This document shows, piece by piece, positions 15,862 through 25,800 of a DNA stretch of 64,000 nucleotides (within the stretch, counting starts at the first letter, position 1; each line of letters begins with the position of its first letter). The translations under genes were made by a program, and so were the position numbers. Origin of the DNA: a virus; the IMG/VR virus record IMGVR_UViG_3300046028_004972, positions 1 through 64,000 of that record. One strand, given 5' to 3'. Below the pieces are notes generated by a model. That model was not told where the DNA came from. It worked only from the letters and a program-made list of their open reading frames with translations, and did no database searches.

Positions 15862-16172
15862 TGTCAGCTAATAATTTATACCCAGCAACAAGTCCATATT
15901 ATTTTACTGAAATAGTTAATAATAACTTTTTAGATATTATGTCAAATAGACCCATACCAATGCAACCATCGGATATTTATTGGGAGATAACTTCAGTTTA
16001 TGAATATAGACCTGATACCTTGGCATATGACTTATACAGTGACAGTAGATTATGGTGGGTGTTTTCAAGTAGAAATCCAAACAGATTAAAAGATCCATAT
16101 TTTGATTTTACCGCCGGGACAGGAATATATTTACCTAAATTGGATATGTTAAAACAAGTTTTGGGAATTTAA
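15861..16172 (+). CDS. 53: Baseplate wedge protein, gp53-like
   Basis: This 103-residue protein has the conserved wedge/LysM-like pattern of T4 gp53: a start region YYFTEIVNNNFLDIM, then SVYEYRPDTLAYDLYSDSRL followed by WWVFSSRNPNRLKDP and an IYLP close near the end. T4 gp53 is 196 residues, so this is a short form holding the N-terminal and LysM-like core. The ATG at 15861 overlaps the preceding stop (TAATG); an in-frame TTG two codons upstream is not needed. In T4 genes 53 and 5 adjoin; here one gene separates them. gp53 clamps wedges together in the baseplate. Confidence 0.75.
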   Translation: MSANNLYPATSPYYFTEIVNNNFLDIMSNRPIPMQPSDIYWEITSVYEYRPDTLAYDLYSDSRLWWVFSSRNPNRLKDPYFDFTAGTGIYLPKLDMLKQVLGI

Positions 16173-16173
16173 G

Positions 16174-18861
16174 ATGAATCAAAACTCAGTAAAGGATGAT
16201 AAAGAAAATCCTGCCCAATCAGGTGAGAATGCTAGATTATTAAATAGATATCCTCCAAAAGGTAGTGCTGCACCAGTTCAAGCGACTCCCACTACTCCAG
16301 CAGGAAAAGCAGATTCTCCGGCAGCAAATCCAATGTCTACTGACTCAACTAACACAGTAGCAATTAAACCCGGCAAACGAACACAAAATCCATTAAGTAA
16401 TTTTAGTAGCTACACATATCAACTATCATTGTATATGATAACTCCTGATGCATACGATGCTTTTATAGAATCAGGAAGAAAGGATTTGAATGCTATAAAT
16501 AATATCTCCCCCGGGGTTGCATCCCCTGCGCCTACTACTAGTTCAAACTTTGTACAGGCACCGGGCGAAGCAGGACGTTCTGGTTCACCTCCTGCAGCTT
16601 CTACTCCGTCACCAAAAAAAGGCGGAGCATATTTAATTGCACAAAGCAGCGGAATTAATAAAACGACTAAACGTACCCCTGGATTTGAACTAGATTTTTT
16701 CATAGATGATTTAAAATTTACACAAACAATTGGCACCAAAGAAGTTGGTGCATCAACCAATATTAGTGAAATGTCATTCACTATAACTGAACCGTATGGT
16801 TTTTCGTTGTTAACTAAATTACGCAGGGCACAGAATGAGTTAGCATCTACAACTAATACTAAAAACTTTGCAATGGTGCAAGACGGCATGAGACAATTTT
16901 TTATATTAGGTATTCGATTCTTGGGATATGATAAAAATGGTGAAATTATTGACCCATCTAAAATACCAAGCGCAGATGGCAATCCTGCAGGTAATGCGTT
17001 TGGACTGTATGAACGTTATATTGACATACTAATCAAGGACATGAAATTTAAAATTACCGGTAAACCGGTAGTTTACAATATCACGGCTGTTCCACCAAAT
17101 CAGATAATTGGGTTTGGTTCAAAATTTAGCACAATTATTTCTGATACGCCCATCGTGGCAGATACTGTATTTAATGCGTTGTTTGATCCTGGACAAAATC
17201 AACCTGACGCAAATAATCCAGTTGGGCCAGATCCTGCACAAAGGGCTAACGGACAACAGACAAATGTTTCAAACATGTCAAGTTTGTTTTCAAAATTAAA
17301 TTTTGACCAGCAAAAACTAGTGGGCAAAGGGGTAACTATACCAAGAAAATATGATGTTGTGTTTCTTGGTCCCGATAAAGAACAGTTCAAGAACTCAAGT
17401 TTAAAAAGTAGTGCTGATTTAGATAAGAGAAAAATACCCATGACAACGGCGGCTAAAACTTCAGAATCTAATCAAAAGACTGCTTCTAGAGAAAAACCAA
17501 ATGATTCATTGCGTACTATTAAAATAGCACAGGGTACGTCTATCATACAAGCAGTGTCAGAAATAATTAAACAGAGTTCGTATTTAGAAGATGGATTGTC
17601 TCAAGTAAATAATACAAATTTGTCTCCCGACCCCGAAACAGGTTCATATGAAAAACAAGAGAATTCACCAAAAGAATTAAAATGGTTTAACATAAGTGCC
17701 GAAGTAAAAAACTTAGGATGGGATCCTAATCAGGGAGACTATGTTTATAAGATTACCTATATTATCCAGCCGTATTTAACTCCAATTGTAGTAGCAGCCT
17801 CTGCTAGTAAGACAACACCGTATTATGGGGCACATAAACGATACGAGTACTGGTATACTGGTAAAAATTCTGAAGTAATTAGTTATACACAAAATATGGA
17901 TTTTACCTACCATAATGTTACCCTTCAGGGATTTGGTCTCGGGGCACCTCTACCTTCGCAGGCTCAGGGTGGCGCAGCCGATATTCCAGTAACAGTTGGT
18001 CAACCTCAAGGACAACCAACACAGGGTAAACTTAATATATCTATGGAAGCACAAAATATGTATATGACTAGTTTGTTTAGTCCTAAAGACTTTGGTTCAG
18101 CTAGAATCACAATCTTAGGTGATCCAGACTTTATAATGCAAACTTCACCTAGTAGTATAAATTCACGATACAATCAATTTTACGGTGACGACGGATTTAC
18201 TATTAATCCAAACGGAGGTCAAGTTTTTATTGAAATAAATTTTATAGAACCAATAGACTATCAAAATAGTACTGGCACGATGAGTTTAAATAACTCAATA
18301 TTCTTTTATAAATATCCAGATTATGTTCAAAAAGATATTGATAGTCGCGGTGGCGGAATTAGCTATATGGTTACAAGGGTAATTAGTAATTTTAAGGGTG
18401 GAAAATTTACACAAGATTTAACTTTGACACTTAACACGTTTCAAGATCCCGGACCAAGTACTGTTAAATCTGCTCAGGGTAGACCTTCTGGTGGAACCGG
18501 TGTAGTTTTGAATCAAGGCGCCGCCGCGGCAGCAAGGACTAACTTTGCAGCGACTGATACTAGACTAATCGGTGCAGCCGAACGCAGCGCCGCCGCGGCA
18601 GCAAGGACTAACTTTGCAGCGACTGATCCTAGACTAATCGGATCGTCCCAGGGTTCTGCCCCTACACCAGCCGGCACAGGCACAACGAGTAGAGCAGGGT
18701 TCACTTCTGGGTCAAATGCTGGTACAGATGCTGGTCAACTCAGTACTTCAGTTGGAAGTATTAACAATGTCATGGACCCAATGCAAAGAATTGCAGCAAG
18801 TTCAGTTTTGGTTCCGACTAAGTACGGCGGAACAGTAGACGATGAAAATAACGGAAGATAA
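16174..18861 (+). CDS. Large baseplate structural protein, hub (gp27-like) candidate
   Basis: The 895-residue product lies immediately before the gp5-like spike, the place expected of a hub partner. The first 150 residues are Pro/Ala/Ser-rich linker. The central part is folded: FELDFFIDDLKFTQTIGTKE, NISEMSFTITEPYGFSL, then IKDMKFKITGKPVVYNI and, after a gap, TIKIAQGTSIIQAVSEIIKQ, which recalls the helix of hub proteins in the gp27/gpD group. The C-terminal 150 residues are low in complexity and contain a 23-residue direct duplication. T4 gp27 is 391 residues, so this would be a much enlarged form or a different structural protein. It begins one base after the gp53-like stop. No enzymatic motif was seen. 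Confidence 0.5.
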   Translation: MNQNSVKDDKENPAQSGENARLLNRYPPKGSAAPVQATPTTPAGKADSPAANPMSTDSTNTVAIKPGKRTQNPLSNFSSYTYQLSLYMITPDAYDAFIESGRKDLNAINNISPGVASPAPTTSSNFVQAPGEAGRSGSPPAASTPSPKKGGAYLIAQSSGINKTTKRTPGFELDFFIDDLKFTQTIGTKEVGASTNISEMSFTITEPYGFSLLTKLRRAQNELASTTNTKNFAMVQDGMRQFFILGIRFLGYDKNGEIIDPSKIPSADGNPAGNAFGLYERYIDILIKDMKFKITGKPVVYNITAVPPNQIIGFGSKFSTIISDTPIVADTVFNALFDPGQNQPDANNPVGPDPAQRANGQQTNVSNMSSLFSKLNFDQQKLVGKGVTIPRKYDVVFLGPDKEQFKNSSLKSSADLDKRKIPMTTAAKTSESNQKTASREKPNDSLRTIKIAQGTSIIQAVSEIIKQSSYLEDGLSQVNNTNLSPDPETGSYEKQENSPKELKWFNISAEVKNLGWDPNQGDYVYKITYIIQPYLTPIVVAASASKTTPYYGAHKRYEYWYTGKNSEVISYTQNMDFTYHNVTLQGFGLGAPLPSQAQGGAADIPVTVGQPQGQPTQGKLNISMEAQNMYMTSLFSPKDFGSARITILGDPDFIMQTSPSSINSRYNQFYGDDGFTINPNGGQVFIEINFIEPIDYQNSTGTMSLNNSIFFYKYPDYVQKDIDSRGGGISYMVTRVISNFKGGKFTQDLTLTLNTFQDPGPSTVKSAQGRPSGGTGVVLNQGAAAAARTNFAATDTRLIGAAERSAAAAARTNFAATDPRLIGSSQGSAPTPAGTGTTSRAGFTSGSNAGTDAGQLSTSVGSINNVMDPMQRIAASSVLVPTKYGGTVDDENNGR
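18518..18641 (+). repeat. 69-bp tandem duplication inside the 895-residue structural gene
   Basis: A 55-bp segment at 18518-18572 recurs at 18587-18641 with one mismatch (offset 69 bp, 23 codons). It encodes AAARTNFAATD(T/P)RLIG twice in the Ala-rich C-terminus. The near-identity points to a recent duplication. Confidence 0.85.
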
Positions 18862-18867
18862 TAATTA

Positions 18868-20319
18868 ATGGCAACAAATGACATTAAAGTAAAGGGCCAA
18901 GCTAAGGAAACTAAGCCAGATGCAGGTGGCGGTGTAATACGTTCGGTGCCTGTACTTGGCGTAGTAAAAAATAATATTGACTCAACAAGAGCAGGTAGAA
19001 TAGATGTTTATATCGCTCAATTTGGCGCGCCTAGCCCAAATGAAAAAAGTAGTTGGATTACAGTAAGCTACATGAGTCCCTTCTTTGGAAGTACTCAACC
19101 TCAGGGAGGAAGTAAAGACACTGATTATGGCACATATACACAAAATCCAAGTTCATATGGAATGTGGTATAGCCCTCCTGATATTGGAAGTACAGTAGTT
19201 TGTATTTTTATTAACGGTGATGTTAACTACGGATATTATATTGGTAGTATTCTTCCACCGGAATTATTGCAAATGATACCGGCAATAGGGGCGTCTGAAA
19301 ATATTGTACCAAATGACCCCGAAGCAGCGGGATTGGGCGGAGCTACAAGACTACCAGTAGTTAATCTCAACAATAATAATAAAAAAATTAACGCAGTTAC
19401 AGAATTTTTAAACGCAGCTAAACCAATTCATAGCTATAGTTCTTCTGTTTATTTCCAACAGGGGTTAATCAGAGACCCTATAAGAGGGCCAATATCAACT
19501 AGCGCACTAAGAGAATCACCGTCACAGGTTGGTTGGGGAGTTAGCACTCCGGGTAGAGCAATTCATCAAGGTGGTTTTACTGACAACAATATATTAACAA
19601 CGGGAGTTGAGTCATCAGATGAGTCATTAAAATTAGTATCACGCAGAGGCGGACATAGCATTGTTATGGATGATGGTGATGTTGTTGGGAAAGATCAATT
19701 AATAAGATTAAGAACTGCATTGGGTCATCAAATATTAATGAGCGACGATGGGCAAACATTGTTCATTATTCATTCTAACGGACAAAGCTACATTGAATTA
19801 GGCAAAGAAGGTACTATTGATATGTACGCTACCAACAGTGTAAATATCAGAACACAGGGCGATTTAAATTTACACGCAGATAACAATATCAATATTAACG
19901 CTAAAAATGATTTAAATATAGCAGCCAATAACATTAAAATAAATGCTGAGGCTGATATTTCTTATCGTTCAGGTGGAAACTTTAGTGGGTACACATTAGG
20001 CACATATACAGTTAAAGTTAATGGTGCAATGAGTATGAGCGCAAGTGGTGAGGGGTCTTATGCTAGTGCAGGAACTATGTTTGTTAATGGTAGCAAAATA
20101 AATTTAAACACAGGATCGACTTCAGTAACCCCAGTAGAAGTACCTAAAATACCGATAGTAACTCATACTGATACATTGTTTGACAAAATAAAAGGATGGT
20201 TAGCTGCACCCGGTTATCTGTTATCAATTGTCAGTCGTGCTCCTACTCATGCTCCTTGGTCAAGTGCAAACCAAGGGGTTGATGTTAAAGTAAATAATAA
20301 TAGTAGTGGGGCATTCTAA
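18868..20319 (+). CDS. 5: Baseplate central spike protein, gp5-like, apparently without lysozyme domain
   Basis: This 483-residue protein carries the gp5/VgrG layout. An OB-fold-like N-terminal domain (about 20-130) contains VPVLGVVKNNIDSTRAGRID and PDIGSTVVCIFINGD. A middle segment (SRRGGHSIVMDDGD, then LRTALGHQILMSDDGQ, about 255-295) leads to a triple-beta-helix-like C-terminal stretch of short repeats (SVNIRTQGDLNLHADNN, ININAKNDLNIAANN). T4 gp5 has a T4-lysozyme domain between OB-fold and helix; I see no Glu-Asp-Thr lysozyme motif in the 120-250 interval, which is instead polar linker. It therefore looks like a puncturing spike lacking its own muramidase. It lies just after the hub candidate and overlaps the next gene (TAATG). 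Confidence 0.85.
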   Translation: MATNDIKVKGQAKETKPDAGGGVIRSVPVLGVVKNNIDSTRAGRIDVYIAQFGAPSPNEKSSWITVSYMSPFFGSTQPQGGSKDTDYGTYTQNPSSYGMWYSPPDIGSTVVCIFINGDVNYGYYIGSILPPELLQMIPAIGASENIVPNDPEAAGLGGATRLPVVNLNNNNKKINAVTEFLNAAKPIHSYSSSVYFQQGLIRDPIRGPISTSALRESPSQVGWGVSTPGRAIHQGGFTDNNILTTGVESSDESLKLVSRRGGHSIVMDDGDVVGKDQLIRLRTALGHQILMSDDGQTLFIIHSNGQSYIELGKEGTIDMYATNSVNIRTQGDLNLHADNNININAKNDLNIAANNIKINAEADISYRSGGNFSGYTLGTYTVKVNGAMSMSASGEGSYASAGTMFVNGSKINLNTGSTSVTPVEVPKIPIVTHTDTLFDKIKGWLAAPGYLLSIVSRAPTHAPWSSANQGVDVKVNNNSSGAF

Positions 20320-20927
20320 TGCAATATAATCAAAGTCAAACCTATGCTGATGCAGCAAGACTTCCACCAAACAATCCAGTTACGCTTGCAACTGCTGCCA
20401 CTGTGCCTGCTATTGGAACAATTAGTAAATCATTAAATGCAGGGGTAACTGCTGCAATGATTGGCGGAACAGCAGCACAAGCAGCGGCAGCATATCCTGA
20501 TGTAGTATCAAATGGTACTGGAATTATTATAGATGCATCAGGAAATGTTAATGCTGGCATAGGTATACTAGCAAAAACACCGCAACAACTTGAGGCCGCC
20601 GGTATATTAAAACCGGGAGCAGCTTCATTGGTTACTGGTTTGGTTCAACGGGGAATGACTATAGAATCTGCAATGACAAATAATTTGTTTACTGGAGTTT
20701 CTGGTGCTGAAAATTTACAAGCATTAATTAATAATACCGCTGCACAAACAGCCGCACAGATAATTAATTTTCAACAGGCACAAACTGCAATGATGATGTC
20801 CGGTTCTATAGTTGGTAATGAAGCACCCGGAGCCATAGCAGGTATAGTAAATGCTGCTGCATATGTTGGAGTAAAATCTACAGTAGCATTCTTGCAAAAC
20901 TCTACTAATATAGGTAATATACTATAA
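20319..20927 (+). CDS. Ala-rich structural-operon protein of unknown function, 202 aa
   Basis: Not recognised. The protein is rich in Ala, Gly, Ile and Thr with few charged residues, and contains two regions that could be helical hairpins (GVTAAMIGGTAAQAAAAYPD near residues 43-62, and AIAGIVNAAAYVGVKS near the end). The segment LAKTPQQLEAAGILKPGAAS (about 84-103) is common in phage and secretion proteins of unknown function and may form a small helical domain. Start and stop overlap both neighbours as TAATG, so it is made together with gp5-like and the following protein. It may be a spike-associated or hub-filling component; this is inference from place only. Confidence 0.6.
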   Translation: MQYNQSQTYADAARLPPNNPVTLATAATVPAIGTISKSLNAGVTAAMIGGTAAQAAAAYPDVVSNGTGIIIDASGNVNAGIGILAKTPQQLEAAGILKPGAASLVTGLVQRGMTIESAMTNNLFTGVSGAENLQALINNTAAQTAAQIINFQQAQTAMMMSGSIVGNEAPGAIAGIVNAAAYVGVKSTVAFLQNSTNIGNIL

Positions 20928-22387
20928 TGTCATCACTTCCTTCTATTGCGAATGTAGCAAGTGCAATAAGTTCAGGTAATTTCTCATCTGCGCTAGCAAT
21001 AACTACAGGTTCTGCGGGTTCTATTGTTACTTCTCTTAATGGCATGATATCGTCAATCCCAAGTATACCTAGTATTCCAGGGTTACCTAGTATTCCTGGG
21101 TTACCAAGTAGACCGGGGTTACCAAGTATACCGGGGTTACCTAGCATTGACTCTTTGCGAAATATTAAACCACCTGCAATTACTGGGTTAGCAGGATTAG
21201 CTGACGCAGCAAAAGGAATATCAAAGTCTGCATTTACTGCTATAGCAGATTCATTTAAACCACTACAAGCCGGCGTGCCCCAGAATTTAACAGCTATTAA
21301 TTTAAAAAACAAGTTAGAACAGGTGGCAACTGACACTAAATCTACAATCGCTCCAGGTGTTACTTCATTTACCAATGTGTTAAATAGCGCAGGAGTTGAC
21401 ATAGCAACCGGTAAAATACCCGCAGTTGAAGCAGCAGTTGCATCAGGTGGAGTAGATGCAGGCTTTAATGCATTAGCAGGGGCAATGAGTAATGTACCCG
21501 GTATGTCAGGTATAGTTAGTCCGTCTGCAATTGCTAGCGGGGTAAGCAACTTGCCTGGCGGACAATCAGCACTTTCGTCAATCATAAACTCTAGTTCGTT
21601 AACTATTAGTGGAATTTCTAGCACACTAAGTAGTCTTGGCACAATAACTAAAAATGCAGCTAGTGCAGCACAAAATCAAATTAGTACCGCATCTGCAGGA
21701 TCAAGTTCACTGACAAGTTTATTGTCCGGAAATGCGTTAATAGGAGCAGGGGCCTCACTTAGCGGAGAACTAAGCAATTCGTTCAGTCTGTTGAGTAGTG
21801 TAGCCGGACGCTTATCTACTATTCCTGGGGTACCTAGTGTTCCGGGTTTACCCTCAATTAGTAGCTTGACAAAAGGCCTGCAATCTGGAAAGCAAGCACT
21901 GTCATCACTAGTTTCAACTGGGCTATCACCTGCAGCGGCGGCAGCATTAACTGCAAGTATAAATTCACTAAGTACGGCAAGTCCTTTTCCTATAAAAATG
22001 CCAACAGTGGCCGAGAAAACAGTTGATAGAAGTGAAATATCTTCTCAAATTAAAAATTTATTAGGTGACAAGAAAATCCCATCCCCAAACTTTTCAGGAT
22101 TATTTGCAAATATCAATATATCAAATGCTGCTTTAGCAGAGCAAGATGTAGTACTGAAGCAAATTGCTGTATTAAGAGAACAACGTTACGATTTAGATAA
22201 AGAGGTGAGAAATACTAAGTACACGTTATCAAAGGCCAGGCAAGAGTTGCCACAAGGTGATCCGCAAATTCCAATATTAGAAAATGCTGATGCAACCGCT
22301 AGACAAGCGTTAATAGATTTAGATGCAAAAATTGCTTCATTGCAGCAACAACAACGCGCCTTTGCTACATCAAGTCAACCTGCATAA
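20927..22387 (+). CDS. Low-complexity structural protein with IPGLPS repeats, 486 aa
   Basis: Function not recognised. Residues 42-76 form a run of Pro-rich hexapeptides (SIPGLPSIPGLPS and variants), and a related PGVPSVPGLPS returns near residues 305-315. Most of the rest is Ser/Ala/Gly-rich with predicted helices. The final 80 residues are a clear heptad-like coiled coil (AVLREQRYDLDKEVRNTKY, then LDAKIASLQQQQRAF). It lies between the Ala-rich 202-residue protein and gp25 in the baseplate operon, and overlaps the former (TAATG). A role as an extended tail or baseplate structural element is plausible. The composition leads to long spurious open frames on the opposite strand, which I do not count as genes. 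Confidence 0.6.
   Translation: MSSLPSIANVASAISSGNFSSALAITTGSAGSIVTSLNGMISSIPSIPSIPGLPSIPGLPSRPGLPSIPGLPSIDSLRNIKPPAITGLAGLADAAKGISKSAFTAIADSFKPLQAGVPQNLTAINLKNKLEQVATDTKSTIAPGVTSFTNVLNSAGVDIATGKIPAVEAAVASGGVDAGFNALAGAMSNVPGMSGIVSPSAIASGVSNLPGGQSALSSIINSSSLTISGISSTLSSLGTITKNAASAAQNQISTASAGSSSLTSLLSGNALIGAGASLSGELSNSFSLLSSVAGRLSTIPGVPSVPGLPSISSLTKGLQSGKQALSSLVSTGLSPAAAAALTASINSLSTASPFPIKMPTVAEKTVDRSEISSQIKNLLGDKKIPSPNFSGLFANINISNAALAEQDVVLKQIAVLREQRYDLDKEVRNTKYTLSKARQELPQGDPQIPILENADATARQALIDLDAKIASLQQQQRAFATSSQPA
21071..21142 (+). repeat. Four tandem 18-bp units encoding SIPGLP-type hexapeptides
   Basis: Four in-frame 18-bp units start at 21071, 21089, 21107 and 21125 (type AGTATTCCAGGGTTACCT). 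They differ mainly at third codon positions, apart from an Ile-to-Arg change in the third unit. The repeat sits near the N-terminus of the 486-residue structural protein. Confidence 0.8.
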
Positions 22388-22394
22388 ATACAGT

Positions 22395-22844
22395 ATGGTT
22401 GCATATAAGGGCTTTTCTACAATTAACGCTAATACCCCGAAGTCTACTAATCTTCAAACGGGTCCTGCTGGTGGCACCGGTTCACCTGTAACGCCCTATA
22501 ATGTAGGTAATAAATTTGGATTAGTTGATGGACCATTGGTTATACAAGATTTAGTCAATGCATTAAACATTCGTCAAGGGGAAAAGGTGGGAAATCCTGG
22601 CTATGGGACCACACTCTGGAGTTTTGTATTCGAACCAAACACAGCAGATGTGCAATTTCAATTGGAAAATGAAATACGCAGAGTTGCCGGGCAAGATCCC
22701 CGTCTTATAATAAACACTGTTAGGGCATTCCCGCAAGAAAATGGCATATTGCTAGAAGTTGAAATGGCGGTATCTCCATTCAATCAAGCTAGTTTATTAA
22801 GTGTTTTCTTTAATAGTGCTACTAATATAGCAGTTTTACAGTAA
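22395..22844 (+). CDS. 25: Baseplate wedge protein, gp25-like
   Basis: The 149-residue product belongs to the GPW/gp25 family, a wedge component in contact with the sheath in all contractile injection machines; T4 gp25 is 132 residues. The family core is clear: LVIQDLVNALNIRQGEKVG, then GYGTTLWSFVFEP and IRRVAGQDPRLIINTVR, with a final beta strand ILLEVEMAVSP. The start is taken as ATG 22395 (MVAYKGFSTIN), eight bases after the stop of the previous gene; an open frame extends further upstream but there overlaps the coiled coil of that protein. The CATAAATA just before the ATG is too close to be a useful promoter. Confidence 0.9.
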   Translation: MVAYKGFSTINANTPKSTNLQTGPAGGTGSPVTPYNVGNKFGLVDGPLVIQDLVNALNIRQGEKVGNPGYGTTLWSFVFEPNTADVQFQLENEIRRVAGQDPRLIINTVRAFPQENGILLEVEMAVSPFNQASLLSVFFNSATNIAVLQ

Positions 22845-22871
22845 ATCTAAAAACCCCAGGTTATTAGGTAT

Positions 22872-22879
22872 GATAAATA
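22872..22879 (+). promoter_or_regulatory. Late promoter-like motif GATAAATA for gp6
   Basis: GATAAATA lies 17 bases before the gp6-like ATG, followed by an AAGAGA ribosome site. It is in the 52-base spacer after gp25 and may serve the gp6 to giant-protein segment. Confidence 0.5.
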
Positions 22880-22896
22880 CTTAAAAGAGAATAACT

Positions 22897-25800
22897 ATGG
22901 CAACCTCATCTAGACAATCAGCATTATTTGGAGTAAATGACTGGAAGGCCATTTACCAAACCTTCAATCAAGCCGATTTTCGTAGCTTTGACTATGAAAC
23001 TTTGCGTAAAAGTTTCATAGATTATCTGCGCCTGTACTATCCTGAAACATTCAATGATTACATTGAAAGTTCAGAATTTATTGCCTTACTTGATGTTATG
23101 GCGTTCATGGGACAAGGACTTGCTTTCCGCAATGACTTAAATACTCGTGAAAATTTCATTGATACTGCTGAACGCAGAGATAGTGTTATTAAGCTAGCAA
23201 ACTTAGTTAGTTATACCCCTAAAAGAAATTTAGAAGCACAAGGATATTTGAAAGTAACAAGTGTTCGTACTACTCAAAATATCACAGATTTAAATGGGTT
23301 TAATCTAGGCAATGTTCCTGTATTATGGAACGATCCAGCTAACCCAAATTGGTTAGAACAATACAATACTATCATTAATGCAGCATTAATCAATACACAA
23401 CGAGTTGGATTACCAGCCAATTCATCACAAATTCTTGGGATAAAAACTGACGAATACACATTACAGATTCCCGCAGGTTCAGTGCCAGTAGTACCGTTTA
23501 GTAATTTAGTTAATGGTTTAAATATGAATTTTGAATTGTGCAGTGTAAGTACCGTTGGAACAGATTATGTTTATGAAATTCCTCCTGCACCAACTAATAG
23601 ATTCAATATGCTTTATCGCAATGATAAATTGGGTTACGGTAGTCCAAACACAGGGTTCTTCTTTTACTTTAAACAAGGGTCATTGACAAATTTTGACTTT
23701 ACTCTACAAAATCAAATCTCAAATCAAGTAATTGACATTGGTGATATCCAAGGGGTTAATAACACTGATACTTGGTTGTATCAGGTTAGTCAAGTGAATG
23801 GGACATTTGGATTATGGAAAGACGTAGATAATATCTATGCTGATGCATACTTGCAAACTGAGAATTCTGTTAAACAAATTTATTCGGTTAATAGTAGATT
23901 TAATGACCAAGTTAGTTATATATTTGGCGACGGGGTATTCAGTCAAATACCAGTGGGTACTTTCAGAGCATATGTACGTGCGGGCAATGCATTAACTTAT
24001 ACTATTCAACCCACTGATATGCAAGGGTTATCAGTGTCAATTAATTATGTAAGTAGAATTGGCAGAGTTGAAACATTAACATTAGGGTTGTCATTGCAAA
24101 TACCGGTGTCAAATGCACAGGTTCGTGAGTCATTGGCAAATATTAAACAACGTGCGCCAAGTCGTTACTATACACAAAATCGTATGGTTAACGGGGAAGA
24201 TTATAACAATTTTCCGTATACATTATATAGTTCAATAATCAAATCAAAGGCTATCAATCGTAGTAGTGTTGGTGTAAGCAAAAATCTAGACTTGCTTGAT
24301 CCATCCGGAAAGTACTCTAGCACAAACAGTTATGCAAATGATGGCGGCACTTGGTTAGACAACACCAATGGGTATGCAACACTTAACATAACTAGTACCG
24401 GTGATATTATTACGTTCTTAACTGGAACATTAGCTGCTATCTTGGCTGATAATAGATCGTCACAATACTATACTCAAAACTATACCAGATACAGCATCAA
24501 TACGGCATCTGGTGATGGTACATTATATTGGAACACTAGTACAGTAGATGCCAACAGTTTATCAGGATATTTTTACAATATTACTAACGGAGCAGATACT
24601 CCCGTCCCTGTAGGAACGTATTCATCACACAATGCAAAGTATATTACTTCAGGTGCATTACTTAAATTTATAGCGCCATCGGGTTATTATTTTGATAGCA
24701 ACAACCGATTGGTAAGTGGAGTAGCTGGACCGTCAAACACTACATATATTTGGATTACTGTATTAAATGTAATTGGTGACGGATTCAATAATGGCTTAGG
24801 TCAATTTGCAAATGGTTCAGGACCTATAACTTTAAATAGCTATGTTCCCAACGGTGCAATCTTAACAGTAGTTCTACCCTCATTCAGCAACGCATTGCCT
24901 AATAGTGTCATACAAGAATGTATTGTTAGACTAGATTTACAACAAAACTTTTCATTAGTATTTAATAATTCATTGACCATTAATCAAAATCGTTGGCATA
25001 TTGATATTTACAATGCATCTAACTATTTTGTAAACTTTGAGAGTGTTGGCAATAATAGATACACTGTAACTTATCGTTCACTGGCATATTACTTTGGTAG
25101 TGTTGCAGATACTAGATTTATATATGATGCAGGTAAATTAGTATATGATCCGTTATCCGGAATCATACTTCAAGATTTTGTTAAAGTATTGGTTACTAAT
25201 ACACAACCTAATAGTAATTACGCATTGAGTACCCCTGTAACCACTAGTATTGTTGGCCAAACTGTTGAAAGTGACGGTTATATAAATGATTTTGAAGTTG
25301 AAGTTGCTAGTATTGATGTTAATAATAGAAGCATAATTCAGAATCCCGATTTCTTCAATGAAATCACCGGGTATGTTACCGGTAGCACAAACATTGGAGT
25401 ATATGCATTCTTTGAAACAATACAAGATGCTATTAATTTAACTCGTCAAGATTTGATAGCTTCCTCTACCGTGGCATATCAATATTCAACCACTACTCAA
25501 ATTGAAATTGTAAAATATGAATATCCAGTTGGTCAATTATTCTATGCATTTTCTGAAAATGTGTTCTATATAACTGTGCAAGATCCAATAATAACAACCC
25601 CGTATTTTGTACTAGTTGCTCAACCTCAGTATAGCATGAAGCCTGGTCGTCAAGGGTTGCAATTCCAATATCGGCATAATAGTAATAATACTACACGCAT
25701 TGATCCTGCTACAACCAACATAATTGATTTGTATGTAGTTACACAGGCATACTATACTGCTTATCAAAATTGGATTCAAGATATTACAAACACCGTTCCT

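Noticed and set aside
16419-16982. 187-codon minus-strand frame
   Set aside because: It lies fully within the 895-residue structural gene; no ribosome site and no recognisable motif.
18868-20319. A lysozyme domain in the gp5-like spike
   Set aside because: No catalytic Glu/Asp/Thr pattern or lysozyme-like helix set is visible between the OB-fold part and the beta-helix repeats.
20905-21642. 245-codon minus-strand frame with GNPGILGNPG repeats
   Set aside because: It is the complement of the IPGLPS-coding repeat in the plus-strand gene, which has proper overlaps with its neighbours.
22383-22390. CATAAATA as a late promoter for gp25
   Set aside because: Only four bases separate it from the ATG, so transcription would start at or inside the coding sequence.
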